Source of the DNA: Desulfacinum hydrothermale DSM 13146 | GTDB lineage: Bacteria > Desulfobacterota > Syntrophobacteria > Syntrophobacterales > DSM-9756 | DNA length: 64,000 bases | Reading direction: 5' to 3' | NCBI RefSeq assembly: GCF_900176285.1 | Contig: NZ_FWXF01000001.1 | Span: forward strand, 313,987 to 377,986 | Part shown: positions 7,203 through 15,390 of the stretch, one piece after another | Layout of the letters: each line of letters starts with the position of its first letter | Position numbering within the stretch: position 1 is the stretch's first letter | Program-made: the position numbers and the translations under genes | Notes under the pieces: model-generated | The model's database searches: none | What the model saw: only the letters and a program-made list of their open reading frames with translations | Told to the model about the DNA's origin: nothing

Positions 7203-7384
7203 TTCTCGGCAGATGTTCCCGGCCATCGGTCCATGGTCTTGGGATCTCCGTTCCCTTGGCTTGACCCCGCCGGTCACCCTCTGCTATCAGGGAAACCCGT
7301 TGAAGCCCGCTTTCGGACCATGGATGATGCATGACGGAGCGCGGCGGTTGGGATGGATGTTCAAACCTTTGGGGAGGATGCGCG

Positions 7385-8068
7385 TTGGGAGCCAAGAAGA
7401 TCAAGGTCAAGAAGAAGCCCACGGAAAAGGCCGATGAAATCCTCGGCTTTTCGGATCGCCTGCTGGAATGGGGCCGGGACAACATGGCCTATCTGGCCGG
7501 AGCCGTCGGGGGGATCGTCCTGGTGGTGCTCATTGTCTGGGGCGTGGGGCTCTACAATCAATCCAAGGAGCGCAGCGCCGCTCGGGAATACGCCCGGATC
7601 ACGGCGCAGGAGCCGGTGGATCCCGCCAACGAAGAAGCCTTGAAGGCCAGGCTGGACGCCTTCAAGGGCTTTTTGGAAAAGCACGAGGGAACGGGGGCCG
7701 CGGTTCTGGCCGCGGTGGACCTGGGGCGCCTGCTCCAGGAGGCCGGCCGCTATGAGGAGGCGCTCCAGTGGTATGATCGGGCCGCCCAGGACCTTCCGGA
7801 GGGCTCGGCCCTGGATCTGACGGTGGACTACGGTCGGGCGCTCGCCCTGGAGGCCATGGAGCGGACCGACGAGGCGTTGGCCGCCTGGGGCGCCCTGGCG
7901 CAAAAGGCCGATGACGGCCTGAAGAGAGAATGCCTGTGGCACCAGGCCCGCCTGGCCGCTCGGAAGGGCGACAAGAAAGCCGCCCAGGGCTACTACGACC
8001 TGGCGCTCCAGGCCCAGGGGGCCTATCCCGGAAAGAGCTTGCTGGAGGCGGAAAAAAACGCTTTGTAG
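7385..8068 (+). CDS. membrane-anchored TPR protein, YfgM/TPR_21-like
   Basis: This 227-residue protein most likely starts at TTG 7385, which has GGGGAGG eight bases upstream; no ATG in this frame has such a site. The order is a basic N-terminus rich in Lys (KKIKVKKK), one transmembrane helix near 39-57 (LAGAVGGIVLVVLIVWGVG), then four or so TPR-like helical pairs. This is the layout of YfgM-type single-pass proteins with a periplasmic TPR domain, known as SecYEG-associated chaperone-like factors. No BamB or der gene is adjacent here, so the partner is inferred only from architecture. The gene is bracketed by the two composite repeats. Confidence 0.72.
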   Translation: MGAKKIKVKKKPTEKADEILGFSDRLLEWGRDNMAYLAGAVGGIVLVVLIVWGVGLYNQSKERSAAREYARITAQEPVDPANEEALKARLDAFKGFLEKHEGTGAAVLAAVDLGRLLQEAGRYEEALQWYDRAAQDLPEGSALDLTVDYGRALALEAMERTDEALAAWGALAQKADDGLKRECLWHQARLAARKGDKKAAQGYYDLALQAQGAYPGKSLLEAEKNAL

Positions 8069-8413
8069 GGCCTCCGCACCGCCGTGCGCCGAGGCGGCTT
8101 CCGGAAACGGTCGATTCGGTGGGCCAGCAGCGGCCTGAGCCGGAGAGGTCCCATGGATTGTCCCTTCGGGCTTTTCCGAAAACGCCCAGGTTCTTCACTT
8201 ATTGTGCGAACGGAAGGTTGGGGTATCAGGCGCGCCCGCGCTACGGGCCTTGCCATGCGGGAGTAGGGCCGGGTTCCGAACCCACCTCTGTCAGGGCTCC
8301 CGAAGAGCCACAGGGCACATTGGAATTGCAACCAGTTGGAAATCTCCCGATGGCTGGAAGGCCATTGTCGGACAGGCCCCTTCGCTTCCGGGCGGCGACC
8401 GCCATCTTTGTCC
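8069..8413. other. intergenic region with degenerate composite repeat
   Basis: No coding region is seen over about 345 bases. The recognisable content is copy 2 of the composite repeat at 8263-8378. Confidence 0.6.
8263..8378. repeat. composite intergenic repeat, copy 2 (degenerate)
   Basis: A decayed palindrome (GTAGGGCCGGGTT ... AACCCACCTCTG, 8263-8290) is followed by a module sharing CACAGGGC (8310-8317) and AGGCCATTGTCGGACAG (8359-8375) with copy 1. The terminal inverted repeat is imperfect. Confidence 0.55.
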
Positions 8414-8441
8414 TTGACAGCTTCCGGGCGCATTGGCTAAT
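8414..8441 (+). promoter_or_regulatory. candidate sigma-70 promoter of the paaK-liv operon
   Basis: TTGACA (8414-8419, perfect) is separated by 16 bases from GCTAAT (8436-8441, four of six matches). It lies 55 bases before the Phe-rich leader peptide, so transcription would begin near 8448 and include the whole attenuator. Confidence 0.55.
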
Positions 8442-8495
8442 GAACGGGGACACGAAACGGCAACCATTGCGACACACGGAGACGACGAAACGGTC

Positions 8496-8582
8496 ATGGA
8501 CAATCGGTTCTTTCGCTTTCGCTTTTTCGGTTTTTTGGGCGGCTTCTTTTTTAGGAAGTCCGCCCATGGCCGGGAAAGGTAG
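8496..8582 (+). CDS. phenylalanine-rich leader peptide of an attenuator
   Basis: A 28-codon frame runs from ATG 8496 to TAG 8580-8582. Codons 5-19 contain nine Phe (TTC/TTT at 8508, 8511, 8517, 8523, 8526, 8532, 8544, 8547 and 8550), comparable with the pheA and pheST leaders of enterics. The ribosome site is weak (GGAG 14 bases upstream). The frame ends 28 bases before a terminator stem and overlaps sequences that form mutually exclusive hairpins with it (see the attenuator entry). The peptide itself probably has no function beyond sensing charged tRNA-Phe. It is too short for standard gene callers. Confidence 0.8.
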   Translation: MDNRFFRFRFFGFLGGFFFRKSAHGRER

Positions 8583-8650
8583 GCGAAGAGGACCTTAACC
8601 GGGAAAAAAGCAGCCATGGGTGGACGGAAGCAGAACCCATGGCTGTTTTT
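8537..8650 (+). promoter_or_regulatory. phenylalanine-type transcription attenuator
   Basis: Four segments are visible. Segment 1 GGGCGGCTTC (8537-8546) pairs with segment 2 GAAGTCCGCCC (8555-8565, one bulged T). Segment 2, extended to 8558-8570, pairs with segment 3 (8613-8625) over 13 bp with one G-U. Segment 3 (8611-8621) pairs with segment 4 (8635-8645) over 11 bp, followed by T5. A ribosome stalled on Phe codons would block segment 1 and allow 2:3, giving readthrough. A ribosome at the stop codon (8580) would cover segment 2 and allow the 3:4 terminator. Expression of the paaK-liv operon should therefore rise when charged tRNA-Phe is low. Confidence 0.75.
8611..8650 (+). terminator. attenuator terminator hairpin
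   Basis: CAGCCATGGGT (8611-8621) pairs perfectly with ACCCATGGCTG (8635-8645), followed by TTTTT. Its 5' arm can instead pair with the leader peptide coding region. Confidence 0.88.
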
Positions 8651-8658
8651 GTATGATG

Positions 8659-8691
8659 GGCCGTGGGTTCCCAGGAACCCCGGCCTTTTTT
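8659..8691 (+). terminator. second, tandem intrinsic terminator
   Basis: GGCCG-T-GGGTTC (8659-8670) pairs with GAACCCCGGCC (8675-8685) with one bulged T and a CCAG loop, followed by TTTTTT (8686-8691). It lies between the attenuator and the paaK ribosome site. It may reinforce attenuation or respond to a separate signal. Confidence 0.75.
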
Positions 8692-8749
8692 GTTGGAAGT
8701 TGGAAGGTTGGTGCAGGGGAAACCCCTTGGGGAAAGGAGAAGAGAAGCC

Positions 8750-10051
8750 ATGATTCACGACATCGAATACGAAACCATGCCTCGCGAAGCCTTGGAAGCC
8801 ATCCAGCTCAGGCGGTTGCAGACCACGCTGCAGCGGGTCTATGCCACGGTGCCGTTCTACCGGAAGCGCTTCGACGACGCCGGCTTCAATCCGGCGGACA
8901 TGAAGACTCTGGACGATCTCAGACGGGTGCCCTTCACCACCAAGCAGGACCTTCGGGACAACTACCCGTTCGGACTTTTCGCCGTGCCCATGGACAACGT
9001 GGTGCGCATCCACGCCTCGTCGGGCACCACGGGAAAGCCCACCGTGGTGGGCTACACGGCCCGGGACGTGACCACCTGGTCGGAGCTGATGGCCCGGTCC
9101 CTTTCGGCCGCCGGGGCCACGCGCGGAGACATCATCCACAACGCCTACGGGTACGGTCTGTTCACGGGCGGCCTGGGCGTCCACTACGGGGCGGAACGCC
9201 TGGGGGCGTCGGTCATTCCCATCTCGGGCGGCAACACCAAGCGCCAGATCATGATCATGAAAGATTTCGGTGCCACCATCCTCACCTGCACCCCGTCCTA
9301 CGCGCTGCATCTGGCGGAAGTCGCCGAAGAGGTGGGCGTGGACTTCAAGGACTTGAAGTTCAAGGCGGGTATCTTCGGGGCCGAGCCCTGGTCGGAAAAG
9401 ATGCGCCAAGAGATCGAAAAGAAGCTCAACCTGGACGCCTTGGACATCTATGGGCTGAGTGAAGTGATCGGGCCGGGTGTTGCCGTGGAATGCCTGGAAG
9501 CCAAGGCGGGCCTACACATCTTCGAAGACCATTTCATCCCGGAGATCATTGATCCGGAAACGGGTGAGGTGCTGCCTTACGGGGAGACGGGCGAGCTGGT
9601 CTTCACGTCCATCACCAAGGAGGCCTTCCCCGTGATCCGCTACCGCACCCGCGACATCACCAGTCTCAATCCCGCGCCCTGCATCTGCGGCCGGACCCAC
9701 GTGCGCATGAACCGCGTGAGCGGCCGCACCGACGACATGCTCATCATCCGCGGCGTGAACGTCTTCCCGTCCCAGATCGAAAGCGTGCTCATGGAAATCG
9801 AAGGGGTCGAGCCCCACTACCAGTTGGTAGTGGACCGGGAAGGCACCCTGGACATGCTGACGGTCATGGTGGAGGTGGGTGAAAAGGCCTTTACGGACGA
9901 GATCAAGGGCCTGCAGCACCTGGAAAAGCTCATCGCCAAAAACATCAAGGAGTACCTGGGGGTTTCTGCTAAAGTGAAGCTGGTCGAGCCCAAGAGCATC
10001 GCCCGGAGCGAAGGCAAGGCCGTGCGGGTGATCGACAACCGTAAGCTCTAA
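8750..10051 (+). CDS. paaK: phenylacetate-CoA ligase PaaK
   Basis: This 433-residue acyl-adenylating enzyme converts an arylacetate, ATP and CoA to the aryl-CoA, AMP and PPi. Start ATG 8750 has AAAGGAGA upstream; the open frame before it runs through the tandem terminator. The P-loop S-S-G-T-T-G-K-P-T is at 90-98, followed by Y-G-L-S-E in the adenylation core. A four-Cys-like patch C-x-C-G-R-T is near 310, and the C-terminal catalytic motif [11 protein letters not shown] ends the protein. All family essentials are intact. It is the first structural gene after the Phe attenuator and is followed by an ACT protein and a Liv-type importer. Phenylacetate, indoleacetate and hydroxyphenylacetate are all plausible substrates. 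Confidence 0.93.
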   Translation: MIHDIEYETMPREALEAIQLRRLQTTLQRVYATVPFYRKRFDDAGFNPADMKTLDDLRRVPFTTKQDLRDNYPFGLFAVPMDNVVRIHASSGTTGKPTVVGYTARDVTTWSELMARSLSAAGATRGDIIHNAYGYGLFTGGLGVHYGAERLGASVIPISGGNTKRQIMIMKDFGATILTCTPSYALHLAEVAEEVGVDFKDLKFKAGIFGAEPWSEKMRQEIEKKLNLDALDIYGLSEVIGPGVAVECLEAKAGLHIFEDHFIPEIIDPETGEVLPYGETGELVFTSITKEAFPVIRYRTRDITSLNPAPCICGRTHVRMNRVSGRTDDMLIIRGVNVFPSQIESVLMEIEGVEPHYQLVVDREGTLDMLTVMVEVGEKAFTDEIKGLQHLEKLIAKNIKEYLGVSAKVKLVEPKSIARSEGKAVRVIDNRKL

Positions 10052-10137
10052 GCACCGGCGCTTGGGACGGCCGCGGTGCGTTTTGGCAAGTTTCTGGAAA
10101 CCCATCCAACACACAGACAAGGAAAGGAGGACCGAGC

Positions 10138-10569
10138 ATGCGTGTGGAACAGATTTCGGTCTTTTTGGAGAACAAGGCGGGACGTCTGGCGGAAGTGACC
10201 CGGATCCTTTCGGAGGCCGGGGTGAACATCCGGGCCCTGTCTCTCGCCGATACGTCCGACTTCGGTATCCTGCGCCTGATCGTCAACGACAACGAAAAGG
10301 CCAAGCAGGCCCTCAAGGAGGGCGGTTTCACCGTGGGTAAGACCGACGTGGTGGCGGTGGAAGTGCAAGACCGGCCGGGCGGCCTGCATCGGATCCTGGA
10401 TATCCTGCGCAAGGCGGGGATCAACGTGGAATACATGTACGCCTTTGTGCAGCAAAGCGGAGACAATGCGGTGATCATCTTCCGCTTCGACAACCTGGAC
10501 GAGGCGGTTCGGGTGCTCACCGAAAACGGCGTGACGGTCATCAACGGGAGCAAGGTCTACACCATGTAA
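10138..10569 (+). CDS. tandem ACT-domain amino-acid-binding protein
   Basis: This 143-residue protein consists of two ACT domains, about residues 1-66 ([15 protein letters not shown]) and 70-140 ([13 protein letters not shown]), each with the beta-alpha-beta ligand-loop pattern ending in a small-residue turn. ACT domains bind amino acids and regulate partner enzymes. Proteins of this size commonly sit next to paaK and indolepyruvate ferredoxin oxidoreductase genes. Here it follows paaK by 86 bases with an AAAGGAGG site. It is a candidate sensor of phenylalanine or another aromatic amino acid that modulates PaaK allosterically; that role is inferred from context. Confidence 0.88.
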   Translation: MRVEQISVFLENKAGRLAEVTRILSEAGVNIRALSLADTSDFGILRLIVNDNEKAKQALKEGGFTVGKTDVVAVEVQDRPGGLHRILDILRKAGINVEYMYAFVQQSGDNAVIIFRFDNLDEAVRVLTENGVTVINGSKVYTM

Positions 10570-10647
10570 CCGGTTCGGGCCGGAGACCGCCGCAGGGGCG
10601 GACGCCGGCCCTTCATTGGTTCACTCAGAACGGAAGGAGGTTGTGCC

Positions 10648-11808
10648 ATGAAGCGTGCAAGCACGAAGGCGATCTGTTGGATGGCGGCCCTGGTGGTGGG
10701 GCTGGGGTTGTGGTGGAACGCCCCGGCGGTCTTTGCCGCCCAGGCCTACAAGATCGGCGGGATCTTTGCCGTGACCGGCCGCGCCTCCTTCCTGGGGGAT
10801 CCGGAAAAGAAGAGCCTGGAGATGGCCGTGGATGAGATCAACGCCCGGGGCGGCATCGACGGACACCCGGTGGAGGCGGTGATCTACGACACGGAAGGAG
10901 ACCCCACCAAGACGGTGCTGGCCGTCAACAAACTCATCAGCAAGGACAAGGTGCTGGCCATCATCGGTCCCAGCCGCACGCCCACCACGCTGGCGGTGGT
11001 GCCCATCGTGGAGCGGCTGCAGGTTCCGCTCATCAGCTGCGCGGCGGGAATCCAGATCGTGGAGCCGGTCAAGCCCTATGTGTTCAAGACGGCTCAAAGC
11101 GACGTGCTGGCTGTGGCCGCCATCTACCGGCACATGGAAAAGCAAGGGATCAAGAAGGTGGGAATCCTGGCGGTCACTAACGCCTTCGGGGTGAGCGGCC
11201 GGGATCAGCTGCTCAAGCAGGCCGACGAGCACGGGATCCAGGTGGTGAGTGAACAGGCCTTCGGGGCTTCCGATACGGACATGACGGCCCAGCTCACCAA
11301 GATCCGCAAGGAAGAGCCCGACGCGATCATCTGTTGGGGCACCAACCCGGGACCGGCCGTGGTGGCCAAGAACATGCGCCAACTGGGCATGACCATCCCG
11401 CTCTACCAGAGCCACGGCGTGGCCTCGCCCAAGTTCATCGAGCTGGCGGGTGAGGCGGCCGAAGGGGTGCGCCTTCCCACCGGTAAGATCCTGGTGGCGG
11501 ATCTGCTGCCCGAAAGCGATCCCCAAAAGCCCGTGCTGCTGCGCTACATCGCGGACTTCAACAAGCGCTACGGAGGCGGGGTTTCCGGATTCGGAGGCTA
11601 TGCCTACGACGCCATGCATCTTCTGGCCAAGGCCATGGAAGGAACGGGCGGCGACAAGGCCAAGATCCGGGACAACCTGGAAAAGATCTCCGGCCATGTG
11701 GGCATCAGTGGCACCTTCACCTTCTCCGACAAGGACCACAACGGCCTGGGCCAAGACGCCTTCGTGATGGTGGAGATCCGAAACGGCACCTGGAAGCTTC
11801 TAAAATAG
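10648..11808 (+). CDS. livJ: ABC transporter substrate-binding protein, LivJ-type
   Basis: This 386-residue periplasmic binding protein has a signal peptide (residues 1-30, ending A-V-F-A-A) and the type I periplasmic-binding fold typical of the Leu/Ile/Val/aromatic family (K-I-G-G-I-F-A-V-T-G, G-I-D-G-H-P-V-E, I-I-G-P-S-R-T). It delivers its ligand to the LivHMGF membrane complex encoded next. Family members also bind benzoate-type and phenylacetate-like acids, and the location behind paaK and a Phe attenuator makes an aromatic ligand likely. Start ATG 10648 follows GAAGGAGG. Length is normal. Confidence 0.92.
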   Translation: MKRASTKAICWMAALVVGLGLWWNAPAVFAAQAYKIGGIFAVTGRASFLGDPEKKSLEMAVDEINARGGIDGHPVEAVIYDTEGDPTKTVLAVNKLISKDKVLAIIGPSRTPTTLAVVPIVERLQVPLISCAAGIQIVEPVKPYVFKTAQSDVLAVAAIYRHMEKQGIKKVGILAVTNAFGVSGRDQLLKQADEHGIQVVSEQAFGASDTDMTAQLTKIRKEEPDAIICWGTNPGPAVVAKNMRQLGMTIPLYQSHGVASPKFIELAGEAAEGVRLPTGKILVADLLPESDPQKPVLLRYIADFNKRYGGGVSGFGGYAYDAMHLLAKAMEGTGGDKAKIRDNLEKISGHVGISGTFTFSDKDHNGLGQDAFVMVEIRNGTWKLLK

Positions 11809-11818
11809 CGGACGGGCC

Positions 11819-12694
11819 ATGAGCGAAATCGTCCAATACCTCATGAGCGGACTCACCGCCGGGGCGATCTATGCCGTGATCGCCCTGGGCTACACCCTGC
11901 TCTACAACGCCACGGAACTGGTGAACTTCGCCCAGGGCGAGTTCGTCATGCTGGGATCCCTGGGGCTCTTCACCTTCCTGTCCGTCCTGGGCTGGCCTCT
12001 GTGGGCGGCCTTTCCCGCCGTGACGCTGGTGGTGGGGCTGCTGGGTGTGGTGCTGGAGCGCTTGGCCATCCGGCCGGTCAAAAAACCTGAGCCCATCACG
12101 CTCATCATCATCACGGTGGGGGCGAGTATCTTCCTGCGCGGTCTGGCCATGCTCTTGTGGGGAAAGGATCCCCACAGCGTGCCCGGGTTCGCTGCGGCGG
12201 CTCCCATCCGAGTGCTGGGCGCCGCCATCATGCCCCAGAGCCTGTGGATTCTGGCCGTGGTGGGGCTGCTCATGGGCGGCCTTCACCTTTTCAGCAAGCA
12301 CACCCTCACGGGCAAGGCCATGGAGGCCTGCGCCATCCACCGCAGCGGGGCCTGGATCCTGGGGATTCCCAGCGACCGCATGGCGCAGCTGGCCTTTGCC
12401 ATGAGCGCCGCGCTGGGCGGTATCGGCGGGATCATCATCTCACCCATCACCATGGCCGGCTACGACATGGGAACCATGTTGGGCCTCAAGGGCTTTTGCG
12501 CCGCCATGCTGGGCGGGTTGGGAAGTCACTGGGGAGCCGTCGTGGGTGGACTGCTTCTGGGCGTGCTGGAGTCCCTGGGGGTGGGCTTCTTCTCATCCGG
12601 GATCAAGGACGCCATCGCCTTCCTGCTCCTGCTGGCCATCCTCATGGCTCGCCCTTCGGGGCTCCTGGGGCCAAAGGCGGTGACACGCTTTTGA
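11819..12694 (+). CDS. livH: branched-chain-type ABC permease LivH
   Basis: This 291-residue polytopic permease begins M-S-E-I-V-Q-Y-L-M-S-G-L-T-A-G-A-I-Y-A, the typical LivH N-terminus, and has about eight hydrophobic segments. It also carries the N-F-A-Q-G-E-F motif. It pairs with LivM to form the membrane channel. The gene begins 11 bases after livJ, so the two are translationally close. The ribosome site is weak, as often within such operons. Confidence 0.92.
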   Translation: MSEIVQYLMSGLTAGAIYAVIALGYTLLYNATELVNFAQGEFVMLGSLGLFTFLSVLGWPLWAAFPAVTLVVGLLGVVLERLAIRPVKKPEPITLIIITVGASIFLRGLAMLLWGKDPHSVPGFAAAAPIRVLGAAIMPQSLWILAVVGLLMGGLHLFSKHTLTGKAMEACAIHRSGAWILGIPSDRMAQLAFAMSAALGGIGGIIISPITMAGYDMGTMLGLKGFCAAMLGGLGSHWGAVVGGLLLGVLESLGVGFFSSGIKDAIAFLLLLAILMARPSGLLGPKAVTRF

Positions 12695-12765
12695 CGCAGT
12701 CATCACCCACCGCGTGTTACGGCGCTGCGGGTAAGAAAGAGTCGAGCCAGACAGAGGGAGGATCT

Positions 12766-13713
12766 GTGACCGGAAAAAGGAGGCTTTGGGCCACCACGGC
12801 CTTTGCCGGTGCCATCGCCGTGGCATCCATGGCCGTTTCCAACGCCTATCACCAGCAGCTGCTCACCGTCATCGGGATCCACACCCTGCTGGCCCTGGGC
12901 CTCAACATGCTCATGGGCTATGCGGGGCAGATCTCCCTGGGCCATGCGGCCTTCTACGGCCTGGGGGCCTACGGAACCGGCATCCTCACCACCCACTACG
13001 GCTGGTCGCCCTGGGCGGCCTTTCCCCTGGTGCTCGTGGCGGCCGGCGCGGTCGCTTACGTGATCGGCCGTCCCACCCTGAAGCTGTCGGGCTACTACCT
13101 GGCCATGGGCACTCTGGGTCTGGGCATCATCGGCCATGTGATCTTCCGGGAGTGGGATTCCATGACCGGCGGGGCGTCCGGTATGGTGGGAATCCCGCCG
13201 CTGCAGGTGGGTGGCACGGTGTTGAGCCTGGGGCGAAGCGGTATGATCCTGGTGTGGGTCGTGGTGCTGATGGCCTTCTTTTTCTGCGACCGTCTGGTGG
13301 ACTCGCGCATCGGCCGGGCGCTTAGGGCCCTGGGCGACAGCCAGGGAGCGGCCGCGGCCTGCGGCGTGGATACGGGCCGACTGAAGGCCGTGATCTTTTC
13401 GTTCAGCGCGGTCCTGACCGCCCTGGCCGGCTTTCTCTACGCGCACCTGGTGGGGTTCATCAGTCCCAGCTCCTTCGACTTTCTCATGTCCATCCGCATG
13501 GTGACCATGGTGGTCATCGGCGGTATGGCGAGCATCTACGGATCGCTCTTCGGAGCCTCCGTGATCACCCTGCTGCCCGAATGGCTCCACGTCTTTTCGG
13601 ACTACGAAATGATGGTCTACGGCCTGGTGCTCATGCTGGTCATGATCTTTCTGCCCCAGGGCCTCACCCGGGGCGTGCTGGACGCGCTGGAAGGTGTCAA
13701 GAGTGAGTCGTAA
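12766..13713 (+). CDS. livM: branched-chain-type ABC permease LivM
   Basis: This 315-residue permease shows the LivM signature L-N-M-L-M-G-Y-A-G-Q-I-S-L-G-H-A-A-F-Y and about nine membrane segments. Also visible is the cytoplasmic ATPase-contacting loop G-R-A-L-R-A-L-G-D-S-Q-G-A-A-A-A-C-G. The best start is GTG 12766, with GAGGGAGGA just upstream. The same frame is open for 200 codons before it, but that stretch lies inside livH and has no family resemblance. It heterodimerises with LivH. Confidence 0.9.
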   Translation: MTGKRRLWATTAFAGAIAVASMAVSNAYHQQLLTVIGIHTLLALGLNMLMGYAGQISLGHAAFYGLGAYGTGILTTHYGWSPWAAFPLVLVAAGAVAYVIGRPTLKLSGYYLAMGTLGLGIIGHVIFREWDSMTGGASGMVGIPPLQVGGTVLSLGRSGMILVWVVVLMAFFFCDRLVDSRIGRALRALGDSQGAAAACGVDTGRLKAVIFSFSAVLTALAGFLYAHLVGFISPSSFDFLMSIRMVTMVVIGGMASIYGSLFGASVITLLPEWLHVFSDYEMMVYGLVLMLVMIFLPQGLTRGVLDALEGVKSES

Positions 13714-13780
13714 GGCGCAAGGGGCCGAAGCAGGGCGACGCACGCGTCGTGAACCACGACGTACGGATCACGGATCGCGC

Positions 13781-14551
13781 ATGGCGGACCGAACGATTCT
13801 TCACATTGACGGAGTCTCCAAGGCCTTCGGCGGCGTGCAGGCCCTCTACCGGGTGGGGTTTCGCGTGGCCAAGGGGCATATCCAGGCGGTGATCGGTCCC
13901 AACGGAGCGGGAAAGACCACGCTTTTCAACGTGATCACGGGGGCCACCTGCCCGGACGAAGGCCGGATCGTTCTGGAAGGAATGGAAATCCAGGGGCGGC
14001 CCATGCACGAGCTGGTGGCCCGAGGGATCGCGCGCACCTTCCAGAACGTGGAGCTCTTCGCCAGCCTGACGGTCTTGGAAAATGTGCTGGTGGGCCGGCA
14101 TGTGCGCACCCGCTGCGGCCTGGTGGGGGCCATGGTGCGCTGGCCGTGGGTGGAGCGCGAGGAACGGGGGGCCCGGGACGCCGCCATGGAACTTCTTGGC
14201 TTTGTGGGCCTGGAAGAGGTCGCCCACAAGATGAGCGGCGATCTTCCTTTCGGCTGGCAGCGCCTGGTGGAGATCGCCCGGGCGCTGGCCTCGGATCCGC
14301 GCCTGCTCCTTTTGGACGAGCCGGCGGCGGGCCTCAACGCCGTGGAAACGGCAGCCTTGGCCGATCTCATCCAAAAGATCCGATCCCGCGGCATCACTGT
14401 GGTGCTGGTGGAACACGACATGAATCTCACCATGGACATCTCCGACCGGATCGTGGTGCTGGACCGGGGGCGGAAGCTGGCCGAAGGCACGCCCCGGGAG
14501 ATCCAGGCGGACGAGGCGGTGATGGAGGCCTATTTGGGGAGGAAGGGGTGA
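13781..14551 (+). CDS. livG: ABC transporter ATP-binding protein LivG
   Basis: This 256-residue ATPase has Walker A G-P-N-G-A-G-K-T-T (near 41-49) and Walker B L-L-L-L-D-E-P-A (near 174). The ABC signature is divergent: the usual L-S-G-G-Q reads D-L-P-F-G-W-Q before R-L-V-E-I-A-R-A-L, a LivG-type variant. The His switch is V-E-H-D-M. The C-terminus matches LivG rather than LivF. Start ATG 13781 is chosen by homology; the Shine-Dalgarno is weak. An upstream ATG at 13694 overlaps livM and adds a basic, unrelated tail. Confidence 0.9.
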   Translation: MADRTILHIDGVSKAFGGVQALYRVGFRVAKGHIQAVIGPNGAGKTTLFNVITGATCPDEGRIVLEGMEIQGRPMHELVARGIARTFQNVELFASLTVLENVLVGRHVRTRCGLVGAMVRWPWVEREERGARDAAMELLGFVGLEEVAHKMSGDLPFGWQRLVEIARALASDPRLLLLDEPAAGLNAVETAALADLIQKIRSRGITVVLVEHDMNLTMDISDRIVVLDRGRKLAEGTPREIQADEAVMEAYLGRKG

Positions 14552-14644
14552 GGAAGTGAGCGCCCATGCTCGGGTGTTCTGGAACCTTGTGCCTTGGGGC
14601 GTTTCCCTTTCCCCTGGAACCTGTTTGATTTGACGGACGGATCC

Positions 14645-15388
14645 ATGCTCACGATTCGCAATCTGCGGGGCGGCTATGGGCGCATCGAGGTGCTGCATGG
14701 GGTGAGCCTTTCGGTGCGCCGGGGCGAGGTGGTGGCCCTGGTGGGGGCCAACGGCGCGGGCAAAAGCACGCTGCTCAAGGCCGTGAGCGGCCTGCTGCCG
14801 CAATGGACGGGGGAGGTTCTCTTCGACGGCCGTCCCCTTCAGGGGAAAAAACCGCCGGAGATCGTGGCGCTGGGCGTGGGGTTGGTGCCCGAAGGGCGAT
14901 GGATCTTTCCGCCCATGAGCGTGGTGGACAACCTGCGCTTGGGGGCCTACCTGCGTCTGCGCCGCGGCGATCATAAGGGCGTGGAAGAAGAACTTGAAAG
15001 GGTGTACGAACTCTTTCCCATTTTGGCGGAACGGCGCCGTCAGCCCGCGGGGATCCTGTCCGGGGGAGAGCAGCAGATGTTGGCCATGGGCCGGGCCCTC
15101 ATGACGCGGCCCCGGATGCTCCTTCTGGATGAGCCCACCACGGGGCTGGCGCCGCTTCTGGTGGAAAAGATCTTCCAGATCATCGCCAGGCTTCGAGACG
15201 AAAGCCTGACGTTCTTGCTGGTGGAACAAAACGCCCAGGGCGCCCTGGCGCTGGCCGACCGCGGTTACGTCCTGGAGACGGGCCGCATGGTGCTCCAGGG
15301 GCGGGCCCGGGAGCTGTTGGAAGACCAGGAAGTGAAGCGCGCCTACCTGGGCCGGGATTACAAGGAATTCGTGGAAGGGAGGGTCTGA
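14645..15388 (+). CDS. livF: ABC transporter ATP-binding protein LivF
   Basis: This 247-residue ATPase has Walker A G-A-N-G-A-G-K-S-T (about 36-44), signature L-S-G-G-E-Q-Q-M (about 137-144) and Walker B L-L-L-L-D-E-P (about 157-163), with V-E-Q-N as His-loop replacement typical of LivF. It forms the ATPase pair with LivG. Start ATG 14645 gives the canonical M-L-T-I-R-N-L-R-G-G-Y-G. The next gene starts 2 bases after its stop, implying translational coupling. Confidence 0.91.
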   Translation: MLTIRNLRGGYGRIEVLHGVSLSVRRGEVVALVGANGAGKSTLLKAVSGLLPQWTGEVLFDGRPLQGKKPPEIVALGVGLVPEGRWIFPPMSVVDNLRLGAYLRLRRGDHKGVEEELERVYELFPILAERRRQPAGILSGGEQQMLAMGRALMTRPRMLLLDEPTTGLAPLLVEKIFQIIARLRDESLTFLLVEQNAQGALALADRGYVLETGRMVLQGRARELLEDQEVKRAYLGRDYKEFVEGRV

Positions 15389-15390
15389 GG

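Noticed and set aside
8263-8290. Terminator after the TPR gene
   Set aside because: The hairpin is imperfect and has no T-run; it fits better as a degenerate copy of the intergenic repeat.
12157-12765. Extended N-terminus for the LivM frame
   Set aside because: The extra 203 codons lie inside livH in another frame and show no transporter similarity; GTG 12766 with a good ribosome site gives the normal LivM length.
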